Source of the DNA: an uncultured Rickettsiales bacterium
Lineage (GTDB): Bacteria; Pseudomonadota; Alphaproteobacteria; Rickettsiales; UBA1997
Length of the DNA: 13,409 bases
Direction: 5' to 3'
NCBI GenBank assembly: GCA_944390875.1
Contig: CALXRO010000077.1
Span: forward strand, 1-13,409
Position 1 is the first letter of the stretch; every line of letters begins with the position of its first letter. Positions 7,231 through 13,409 of the stretch are shown here, one piece after another. A model generated the notes under the pieces. It was not told the DNA's origin and did not search any database. It saw nothing but the letters and a program-made list of their open reading frames with translations. Made by a program: the position numbers and the translations under genes.

Positions 7231-7998
7231 TTACCTTAATTTAATTTTCATTGTCTCAGCATCTACATAGCCTGGTATAAATTCATCACCTATCATAAGT
7301 GCTGGGGTTCCTTGAATGCCTATATCATTAGCTAACTGTTTATTCTCCACTATTCTTTTTTCTATAATATCTGACTTTGATTTCATTGTTTTTAGAATTT
7401 TATCAAGATTTATTTTAGCTTTCTTTACAGCTTCTTTTATACCATCCTCTCCATGAGCATCACCTTCCATTAATGCTTCATGAAAAGCAAAAAATTTATT
7501 TGGTTCTGCAATAGCTATGGCGACAGAATATTTAGCTGCCAACTCTGATATACCTCCAAATATTGGAAGATCTTTAAATATAACTTTGACATCTTTATCG
7601 TCTTTTATAACTTTTGCTATTGCGGCAGAAGCCATTTTACAATATCCGCAATTATAGTCATAAAATTCAACTATAACTTTTTTTCCTTTTGGATTATGAA
7701 CTCCAGTATTTTCTTCGCTCATAATTTTGCCCATATTTTCTTTAACGCCTTTATCTACTTTTTCCTGATGTTTTTTTTGAGACTCTATTTGTTGTTGCTC
7801 AGCAAATCTTTGAACTGAATCAATTATTGCTTTTGGGTTTTCGTCAACCCATTTAGCTATTTTTTTGCCGCTGTCTGCTCTACCTGTTTTAATCCAGATA
7901 AATATGCACATAGCAAATAATATTATTATTAAAAAATAAACAGTCTTCATCTCTGGAGACATATTTTTCAATGGACAAGAACTATTTTCGTTTTTCAT
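7231..7998 (-). CDS. Membrane-anchored DsbA/Com1-like thiol:disulfide oxidoreductase
   Basis: A periplasmic disulfide-forming or isomerising protein is predicted. One membrane helix (about 18-37) anchors a polar, coiled-coil-prone linker (45-100). A DsbA-fold thioredoxin domain follows, with VIVEFYDYNCGYC: the active-site pair is C117-G-Y-C120, and the cis-proline is P232 in QGTPALMIGD. FKDLPIFGG and the helical insert (FFAFHEALMEGDAH) are typical of the Com1/DsbA-like proteins of rickettsiae and relatives. The closing EFIPGYVDAETM is also family-typical. Cys8 lies before the helix, on the cytoplasmic side. No Shine-Dalgarno is seen before the ATG. It is the first gene of a pair with the OmpA-type lipoprotein. 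Whether it oxidises or isomerises cannot be told from the sequence. Confidence 0.85.
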   Translation of the reverse strand: MKNENSSCPLKNMSPEMKTVYFLIIILFAMCIFIWIKTGRADSGKKIAKWVDENPKAIIDSVQRFAEQQQIESQKKHQEKVDKGVKENMGKIMSEENTGVHNPKGKKVIVEFYDYNCGYCKMASAAIAKVIKDDKDVKVIFKDLPIFGGISELAAKYSVAIAIAEPNKFFAFHEALMEGDAHGEDGIKEAVKKAKINLDKILKTMKSKSDIIEKRIVENKQLANDIGIQGTPALMIGDEFIPGYVDAETMKIKLR

Positions 7999-8021
7999 TT
8001 TTTAAAAAATTAATTAATAAC

Positions 8022-8037
8022 ACTCTTATTTAAGAGT
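8022..8037. repeat. Perfect palindrome at the dsbA-like promoter (operator-like)
   Basis: ACTCTTA-TT-TAAGAGT is a perfect 7-base inverted repeat with a 2-base centre. Allowing one mismatch (8021/8038), pairing continues outward for four more bases (8017-8020 with 8039-8042). On the minus strand it begins directly after the TATAAT at 8043-8038 and so would cover the start of transcription of the dsbA-like gene. This is where a repressor site is expected. No T-run follows it, so it is not a clear terminator. Confidence 0.5.
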
Positions 8038-8043
8038 ATTATA
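8038..8043 (-). promoter_or_regulatory. Candidate -10 element of the dsbA-ompA pair
   Basis: TATAAT reads on the minus strand from 8043 to 8038, about 40 bases before the ATG at 7998. The only TTGAAA upstream (8060-8055 on the minus strand) is spaced 11 bases, too close for a normal -35, and no good alternative exists. Its juxtaposition with the palindrome at 8022-8037 raises the interest of an otherwise weak prediction. Confidence 0.35.
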
Positions 8044-8215
8044 ATAATTATTAATTTCAATTAATATTCTTACACAAACCAAATTTTGAATCATTATAAA
8101 AATTAATTAATCAATAAAATAGTAATATCTATGATAATCTATATTTATATAACTATATATAAAGAAGCATAAAAAAATAAAAACAATCTTCTAAATTTTA
8201 AGTTTTTACTTGTTG

Positions 8216-8240
8216 GTAATATATTTGCAAATACTATTAC
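8216..8240. repeat. Long imperfect inverted repeat in the divergent gap
   Basis: GTAATATATTTG (8216-8227) pairs with CAAATAcTATTAC (8228-8240), a 12-base arm repeat with no spacer and a single unpaired C at 8234. The core TATTTGCAAATA (8222-8233) is a perfect 12-base palindrome. A DNA-binding dimer site fits better than an RNA hairpin, given the lack of a loop. AT-rich palindromes occur by chance, but this length including GC pairs at both ends and the centre is unusual. Confidence 0.45.
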
Positions 8241-8425
8241 TTTTGTTAATAATTTTTGTAGTTATATCAATGGCAACAAATATATTTTGAAAAATAAATT
8301 AGAATCCTGGGTAAATATATTTATATACTATAACACTATAAACTAATGCTTACAATAATTTTAATATAAATAAGACAAACTAATAAATAATCAGAAAACA
8401 AACTAAAAAATTATAATAATATAAC

Positions 8426-8455
8426 CTTGTTTTAACCAAAAAAATTACTATATAT
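8426..8455 (+). promoter_or_regulatory. Candidate clpB promoter, possibly heat-shock type
   Basis: TTGTTT (8427-8432) and TATATA (8449-8454) with a 16-base spacer form a plausible housekeeping promoter about 25 bases before clpB. The same segment also reads CTTG, then 18 bases, then CTATATAT, partly resembling alphaproteobacterial RpoH promoters (CTTG near -35). clpB is a classical RpoH target, so this reading is attractive. However, the C-rich -10 of strong RpoH promoters is missing. Confidence 0.35.
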
Positions 8456-8479
8456 TTAAAAAATAGTTAAAAGATTCCT

Positions 8480-11053
8480 ATGAATATAGATAGATACACA
8501 AATAAACTAAAATCAATAATACAAAATGCCCAGTCATCAGCTGTCATAAACAGTAATCAATTTATAACAAATTGGCACCTACTACTTGTCATGTTAGAAG
8601 ATAGTGACAATTTAATTCCAAAAATAATTGACACAACTAACGGCAACAGCAATTTAATACTTAATGAAATACATAGGGAAATAGATTTACTACCTAAAAT
8701 AAGCGGAAGCGGATATAATGAACCAAGATTATCTCCCGAAGTTATAAAATCATTTGCAACAGCAGAAAAAATAGCAGACAAAAACAAAGATTCTTTTGTA
8801 ACAATAGAGAGATTACTACAAGCAATAATCGAAACAGATGATAAAGTTTTAGATGTTTTTAAAAAAGGAGGAATTGATATAAAGTCATTAACAAAATCAA
8901 TAGATAATATAAGGGCAGGTAATAAGGCTAATTCTGAAGATGCCGAAAGTACTTATCAAGCTCTTGAAAAATTTACAAAAGATATAACAAAACTAGCAAA
9001 AGAAGGAAAAATAGATCCAATAATAGGAAGAGACGAAGAAATAAGAAGAAGCATCCAAATTTTATCAAGAAGAATAAAAAATAATCCTGTGTTAATAGGT
9101 GAGCCTGGAGTCGGTAAAACTGCCATAGTTGAAGGTCTAGCTGAAAGAATAATTGATGGTGATGTTCCAGAAAGTTTAAAAAATAAAAAAATATTAAGTC
9201 TTGATATGGGAAGTTTAATAGCTGGCGCAAAATACAGAGGAGAATTTGAAGAACGCCTAAAATCTTTACTTAATGAAGTAGAAAAAGCCGAAGGTAATAT
9301 AATATTATTCATAGATGAATTACATTTATTAGTTGGAGCTGGTAAAACCGATGGAGCTATGGATGCATCAAATCTATTAAAGCCAGCATTAGCAAGAGGT
9401 GATTTACACTGTATAGGAGCAACAACTTTAAACGAATATAGACAATATATAGAAAAAGACCAAGCATTAGCCAGAAGATTTCAACCTGTATATACACCAG
9501 AACCTACCGTTGAAGACACAATTTCTATACTTAGGGGTATAAAAGAAAAATATGAAATGCATCATGGAATTAAAATTAAAGATGATGCACTTGTTGCAGC
9601 TGCAACTTTATCTAATAGATATATAACAGATAGATTTTTGCCTGATAAAGCTATTGATTTAATTGATGAAGCAGCAAGCAAAATAAGGATGGAAGTTGAT
9701 AGTAAACCTATAGAACTTGATGAAACCGACAGAAAGATAATACAATTAAAAATAGAAAAAGAAGCTCTAAAAAAAGAGGGTGATGAAGCATCAAAAACAA
9801 GATTAAATAAAATAACAGAGGAATTAACAAGTCTTGAGAAGAAATCATCAGAACTCACAAGCATATGGATGGCCGGAAAGGAGAAACTGAAAAAAATAAA
9901 TCAATTAAAAAATCAAATTGATGATGCTAAATACAATTTAGAAGTAGCACAAAGAAACGGAGATCTTGCAAAAGCAGGCGAATTATCGTATGGAATAATA
10001 CCAAATTTACAAAAAGAGTTATCAAAACTCGAAAAAGAACAATATGAGTCAAATCTTACAAAAGAATATGTGGATAGAGAAGATATAACAGCAATAATAT
10101 CAAGAATAACTGGTATACCTGTAGATAAAATGCTTGAAAGTGAAAAAACTAAGCTTCTTAATATGGAAAAACTAATAGAAACAAGAGTTATAGGCCAAGA
10201 CAAGGCTGTAAAAGCCATATGTGATGCGGTTAGAAGAAGTAGGAGTGGTTTACAAGACGAACGTAGGCCTATAGGCAGTTTCTTGTTTTTAGGTCCTACA
10301 GGGGTTGGAAAAACTGAATTATCTAAAGCTTTAGCAGAATTTATGTTTGATGATGAGAAAGCTTTATTACGTATAGATATGTCTGAATATATGGAGAAAC
10401 ATACGGTTTCTAGGTTAATTGGTGCTCCTCCAGGATATATTGGATATGAAGAAGGAGGTACATTAACAGAAGCTGTTAGAAGAAGGCCATATCAGGTCAT
10501 TTTGTTTGATGAAGTAGAAAAAGCACATCCTGATGTTTTTAATATATTACTACAAGTATTAGATGATGGCCGTTTGACAGACTCACAAGGTAGAACTGTT
10601 GATTTTACTAACACAATAATAATATTAACTTCAAATTTAGGTTCAAAATATATATCCGGATTACCAGACGAAGCCGATATTGATAGTGTTTTTGATGATG
10701 TTATGAATGATGTTAAAGCGACATTTAGACCTGAGTTTATAAATAGACTTGATGAAATAATACTATTCCATAGACTAAGTAAAAATAATATGGAAAATAT
10801 AGTTAATATCCAACTTGAATCACTTTGTAAGAGACTTAGGAATAAAGGTTATAATGTTAATTTTTCTGATAAAATTATTAAGTTTTTGGCAGAAGAGGGT
10901 TTTGATCCTGTATATGGTGCACGACCGCTAAGAAGATTAATTCAAAGGGAAATAGAAAACTTTTTGGCAAATAAAATAATATCAGGTGAATTGCCAGAAG
11001 ATAAAGATATTATTGTTGATTTAGATAAAGAGAATAACATAGTTATAGTATAA
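8480..11053 (+). CDS. clpB: ATP-dependent disaggregase ClpB
   Basis: ClpB is a cytoplasmic hexameric AAA+ machine that, with DnaK, threads and rescues aggregated proteins. All 857 residues expected of the family are intact. They comprise the N-domain (1-145), AAA-1 with Walker A GEPGVGKT (207-214) and Walker B FIDE (Glu280), and the coiled-coil middle domain (about 410-525, including ELSYGIIPNLQKEL). AAA-2 follows with GPTGVGKT (605-612) and FDEVEKAH (Glu678), then the C-terminal domain with the family-typical YGARPLRRLIQREIE. The middle domain separates ClpB from ClpA and ClpC. Only a weak ribosome-binding site precedes the ATG. It stands alone between a long non-coding region and the decayed gene on the opposite strand. 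Expression under heat shock is likely from family knowledge. Confidence 0.97.
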   Translation: MNIDRYTNKLKSIIQNAQSSAVINSNQFITNWHLLLVMLEDSDNLIPKIIDTTNGNSNLILNEIHREIDLLPKISGSGYNEPRLSPEVIKSFATAEKIADKNKDSFVTIERLLQAIIETDDKVLDVFKKGGIDIKSLTKSIDNIRAGNKANSEDAESTYQALEKFTKDITKLAKEGKIDPIIGRDEEIRRSIQILSRRIKNNPVLIGEPGVGKTAIVEGLAERIIDGDVPESLKNKKILSLDMGSLIAGAKYRGEFEERLKSLLNEVEKAEGNIILFIDELHLLVGAGKTDGAMDASNLLKPALARGDLHCIGATTLNEYRQYIEKDQALARRFQPVYTPEPTVEDTISILRGIKEKYEMHHGIKIKDDALVAAATLSNRYITDRFLPDKAIDLIDEAASKIRMEVDSKPIELDETDRKIIQLKIEKEALKKEGDEASKTRLNKITEELTSLEKKSSELTSIWMAGKEKLKKINQLKNQIDDAKYNLEVAQRNGDLAKAGELSYGIIPNLQKELSKLEKEQYESNLTKEYVDREDITAIISRITGIPVDKMLESEKTKLLNMEKLIETRVIGQDKAVKAICDAVRRSRSGLQDERRPIGSFLFLGPTGVGKTELSKALAEFMFDDEKALLRIDMSEYMEKHTVSRLIGAPPGYIGYEEGGTLTEAVRRRPYQVILFDEVEKAHPDVFNILLQVLDDGRLTDSQGRTVDFTNTIIILTSNLGSKYISGLPDEADIDSVFDDVMNDVKATFRPEFINRLDEIILFHRLSKNNMENIVNIQLESLCKRLRNKGYNVNFSDKIIKFLAEEGFDPVYGARPLRRLIQREIENFLANKIISGELPEDKDIIVDLDKENNIVIV

Positions 11054-11085
11054 GCAATAATTAAATTACATACTTAAGATAAAAA

Positions 11086-11110
11086 GGTATACTATATGAT
11101 ATAGTATACC
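11086..11110 (-). terminator. Strong hairpin terminator, oriented for minus-strand transcription
   Basis: GGTATACTATA (11086-11096) and TATAGTATACC (11100-11110) are perfect 11-base arms around TGA. On the minus strand the hairpin is followed directly by five T residues (complement of 11081-11085), the form of an intrinsic terminator. It lies 20 bases past the stop of the decayed gene (11131). On the plus strand an A-run follows instead, so it would serve clpB, which ends 32 bases before it, only as a factor-aided or stalled-RNA end. Confidence 0.75.
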
Positions 11111-11130
11111 TAAAAAACATAAAATCATCC

Positions 11131-13168
11131 TTATTTATTTTCCTGGTAATTGATTTGTGAAGCATTAAGTTTCTTTGCAAGTCTACTCATTTCAAATACT
11201 TCTTGTAGACTTAAATTATTGTTACTATTTGTATATGTTACTTTTTTCTACGAATAGGTTACTCGGATCCAAAATAGCATTACCACTTAAAACCATATAA
11301 TTTACAAATAATACAGGATCATCATGTATATCACTTATCTGGGAAAGGTTTTTCACCTTGGAAATATTCATCTATTTCTTCTTCTATTTTTCTTAAGTTT
11401 TCTATTTATTTAGATCTTTTAACATCTTCAGGAACAGCATGATTTGTTGGTTTTTCTTCTTCAGGAAATGATTTAGCATTTTTATCTTCTTCAGTGGATG
11501 TAGGTTCTAGTTCTGTTTTTAGTAACATCTTCCATTTTTCTGTCATTAATTTTTTTTTGTAAGATAATTACTAAAATCATCATAAGATTTTGATATTATA
11601 TCATCACCTTCGCCTATTGTAATTTTACCATCTAATGCAAAGATTTTTTGTCTTTTATTGATTTTCCATCTATTTTTATTTCATCTTTTATTTCTCTACC
11701 TTTTATTTCAAATAATTTTTTTATCATCAATTATTTCATATAATTCTTTATTTTGATAATATTCTCCTTCATAAACAATATCAGATTTATTTCTCCTGTT
11801 TCGAAATTAATATCAAATTTTATTTCTTCTGTTTTGAGATCATCTTTATAGCCTTTTATTATTAAATTTCCTAGTTTTAAAAAATTATTACTATTTATAT
11901 TATTAGCAATTTCAAGAGGAGTTGGAATTTTTGATCCCATTAACTCTAGAAAATTATTCATTATCTCTTTTAATCTAAAAAGTTCTTCAATTCTCTGAAA
12001 AAAAGCATGACTATTTATTTCTTTTTCATCATTCAATTTATATAATTTAAACCATTTTTTTGAACTTCTTTTGATTTTTTATATAGACCTGCTAACATTT
12101 TTTCTTCTTCAATTCCATCTTTTAATTTTTCTTCAAAATTACCATCGTCAATTCCCTTTTTGTTTTTAATATATTCCATAATTTTTTCAAATGCGTTTTT
12201 ACTTTGCATATACTTAAGATGTTGTGTTGGCATTATTTTTCCACCACCTATATCAGAGTTATCCGGATCATTAAGTTCTTTAAGTCCTCTACTATAAAAA
12301 TCATCATCATTATATTTTTTATAATTATCAAAAAATTGTTGTAAGTAATCATCAAACTTTTCTATGTCTTTATTACAATTTTTTGAAAAATACTTTAATA
12401 ACGATTCAATTGTACCATATGATATTGTTATGCAACTTGTTCTATCAGAACTACCTTGTATGACATTATCAGTTAAATAAACATTTTTTACCTCTTCTTT
12501 GGTGAATTTTAATTTTCCTAAATATCCTGAAAAACACAACTACCAATAGTATCAAAATGATAAACTTTACCATTTACTATTATTGCAAATCCTAAATGTC
12601 CTATTGATAAATTTTCTGTCTTTAAATTTTTATCATCAGAAAATTTGAGAATTCTTAAAACTACGTGTATTTTACCATCATTTGAATTTTTTAATCTATT
12701 AATTTGATTCCAATAATTTTTCTTAACTTCATCAGGATTTTTTGGAATGTAATAAACATTATAAAACTTTTTAATCCCTCTAACTTCCGAATTATATGCA
12801 CTAAAATCTACAATGTTTTTAATATCACTAAATCTTTTAATTAAATAACTAAATAGAATATCATGAGATTTTCTACTAAAGGTATACGGTAAAGTATAGT
12901 CGTTCCGAATGTTATTCTTTAAAATAATCTTATCTTCCTTTAGTTTTTTGTATTCATCCTAGGTTATTATAGTTTGATTATTTATTTTTACTTTATTTAT
13001 TTTTCCTTTATCTAATTTATTAAAATCTTTTTTTATTTTAGAAATATCTGTAATATCTTTGAACAACTTAGGCAAATTCTTAATTTTTTGTTCAATTCCT
13101 TCTACTGTTCCATTTTCGTCTATTTTTTCTGGAGCTATAGTATCTTTTGTTTTTGTTTCATCTGTCAT
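11131..13168 (-). pseudogene. Decayed ~680-codon gene; possible clan CE (Ulp1/YopJ-like) cysteine protease or acetyltransferase effector
   Basis: From an ATG at 13168 to a TAA at 11131, one protein can be followed through successive frames, but it is broken by in-frame stops (TAG 12959-12961, TAA 11406-11408) and about eight frameshifts. Long intact pieces remain: 69 codons to 12962, 146 codons without a start codon (12958-12521), 168 codons (12539-12036) and about 83 codons (12036-11790). Around the shift at 12530-12534 the joined protein shows GHLGFAIIVNGKVYHFDT (His near residue 191, Asp 15 later) and then VIQGSSDRTSCITIS (Gln, and Cys about 40 residues after the Asp). This order and spacing resemble the His-Asp/Glu-Gln-Cys site of clan CE enzymes, although Gln-to-Cys is 8 rather than the usual 6 residues and the Gly after Cys is absent. 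The rest is hydrophilic, Lys/Glu-rich and unrecognised; no signal peptide is seen. Decay is well supported. The family call is tentative. Confidence 0.75.
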
Positions 13169-13175
13169 ATTATTT

Positions 13176-13205
13176 TTTACTTTACTATGTGGGTGATGCT
13201 ATAAT
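13176..13205 (+). promoter_or_regulatory. Extended -10 promoter for tRNA-Leu
   Basis: TGCTATAAT (13197-13205) is a perfect extended -10 (TGn plus TATAAT at 13200-13205), with TTTACT at 13176-13181 as a -35 at 18 bases. Transcription would start near 13212, leaving a leader of about 75 bases for processing by RNase P. The TGnTATAAT form matches the promoter at 1749-1757. Confidence 0.55.
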
Positions 13206-13287
13206 GAAAATTCTTTTTTGCAATAGTATGGTGTTTTCCATTCTTGCTTTTAACAAAATCAAAGATATTCTTAGTTTGCTAGAATAT

Positions 13288-13372
13288 GCGGATATGGCGG
13301 AATTGGTAGACGCGCTAGACTTAGGATCTAGTATCGTAAGATTTATGGGTTCGAGTCCCTTTATCCGCACCA
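13288..13372 (+). tRNA. tRNA-Leu (anticodon UAG)
   Basis: The acceptor strands GCGGATA (13288-13294) and TATCCGC (13362-13368) pair fully, followed by discriminator A and an encoded CCA (13370-13372). The D-arm region GGCGGAATTGGTAGACGC is typical of tRNA-Leu. The anticodon arm is CTAGA-CTTAGGA-TCTAG, with anticodon TAG in the loop, reading CUA and other CUN leucine codons. A long variable arm marks the type II form. The T loop is TTCGAGT with three G-C pairs next to it. The T stem has one T-T mismatch (second pair from the acceptor side), tolerable but unusual. The short ORFs that cross this gene on both strands are spurious. Confidence 0.95.
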
Positions 13373-13409
13373 ATTAACAAATAAATTAATTACTATGGAA
13401 ATTAAAAAA

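Larger units (their letters stand above)
7999..8479. other. 481-base divergent non-coding region between the dsbA-like gene and clpB
   Basis: No protein of credible length, tRNA or rRNA is visible on either strand; the longest open stretches are about 30 codons and lack family character. It holds the outward promoters of both flanking genes and two inverted repeats (described separately). It is the largest intergenic gap in an otherwise packed window. It could carry regulatory sites, a small RNA, or the remains of a lost gene; nothing in it decides between these. Confidence 0.7.

Noticed and set aside
7999..8479. A small protein or known small RNA in the clpB-dsbA gap
   Set aside because: The longest open stretches are about 30 codons with no start and ribosome-binding-site pair, and no recognisable RNA fold was found by eye.
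8956..10218. Several 75-118-codon open frames antisense to clpB
   Set aside because: They lie wholly within the intact clpB gene on the other strand and show low-complexity Ser/Leu-rich products expected of shadow frames.
11731..12539. Two separate small genes (12033-12539 and 11731-12036, minus strand)
   Set aside because: Both would start at TTG codons, their ends overlap by four bases at an A7 run, and sense continues from one into the other after a one-base correction. They are better read as parts of one broken gene.
13147..13377. Open frames on both strands crossing the tRNA
   Set aside because: They run through the tRNA-Leu gene and have no family character.
13395..13409. ATG followed by open codons (MEIKK) at the right edge, a possible start of another gene
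   Set aside because: Only five codons are visible, with no ribosome-binding site and no recognisable motif; it cannot be told from chance.

Overview
The window is very AT-rich, uses the standard bacterial code (TAA, TAG and TGA all act as stops, TGG is Trp), and mixes tightly packed housekeeping genes with one long decayed gene. The genes look like those of an intracellular alphaproteobacterium, probably of the Rickettsiales: a split-off MrpEFG trio, a membrane-anchored DsbA/Com1-like protein, a parvulin PPIase and an OmpA-type lipoprotein. The order-level placement is inferred from gene content and composition; no search was run.

Layout. (1) 74-1132 (+): a monofunctional mannose-1-phosphate guanylyltransferase, whose 3' end overlaps antisense with nusB (1088-1711, -). 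(2) 1787-6330 (+): a compact run of eight genes with overlaps or 2-base gaps, read from an extended -10 promoter at 1749-1757. It holds three small membrane proteins resembling MrpE, MrpF and MrpG, the last with a long charged tail, then EngB, a membrane-anchored parvulin PPIase, the 23S rRNA methyltransferase RlmB, and a prepilin peptidase. (3) 6320-7998 (-): a DsbA-like thiol oxidoreductase followed by an OmpA-domain lipoprotein, an envelope pair meeting the big operon tail to tail. (4) 7999-8479: a 481-base divergent non-coding region with two notable inverted repeats. (5) 8480-11053 (+): intact clpB. (6) 11131-13168 (-): a broken gene of about 680 codons, with its own terminator at 11086-11110. 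(7) 13288-13372 (+): tRNA-Leu(UAG) with its own extended -10 promoter.

Themes. The intact genes serve ribosome and RNA work (NusB, EngB, RlmB, tRNA-Leu), envelope protein folding (PPIase, DsbA-like, OmpA lipoprotein, prepilin peptidase), proteostasis (ClpB), ion homeostasis (Mrp-like) and surface sugar supply (GDP-mannose).

The most interesting region is the broken gene. When its frames are joined by hand, a continuous protein emerges with a His-Asp-Gln-Cys arrangement like that of clan CE cysteine proteases and acetyltransferases (Ulp1/YopJ type), a class common among effectors of intracellular bacteria. Most of its breaks are one-base changes in A or T runs.
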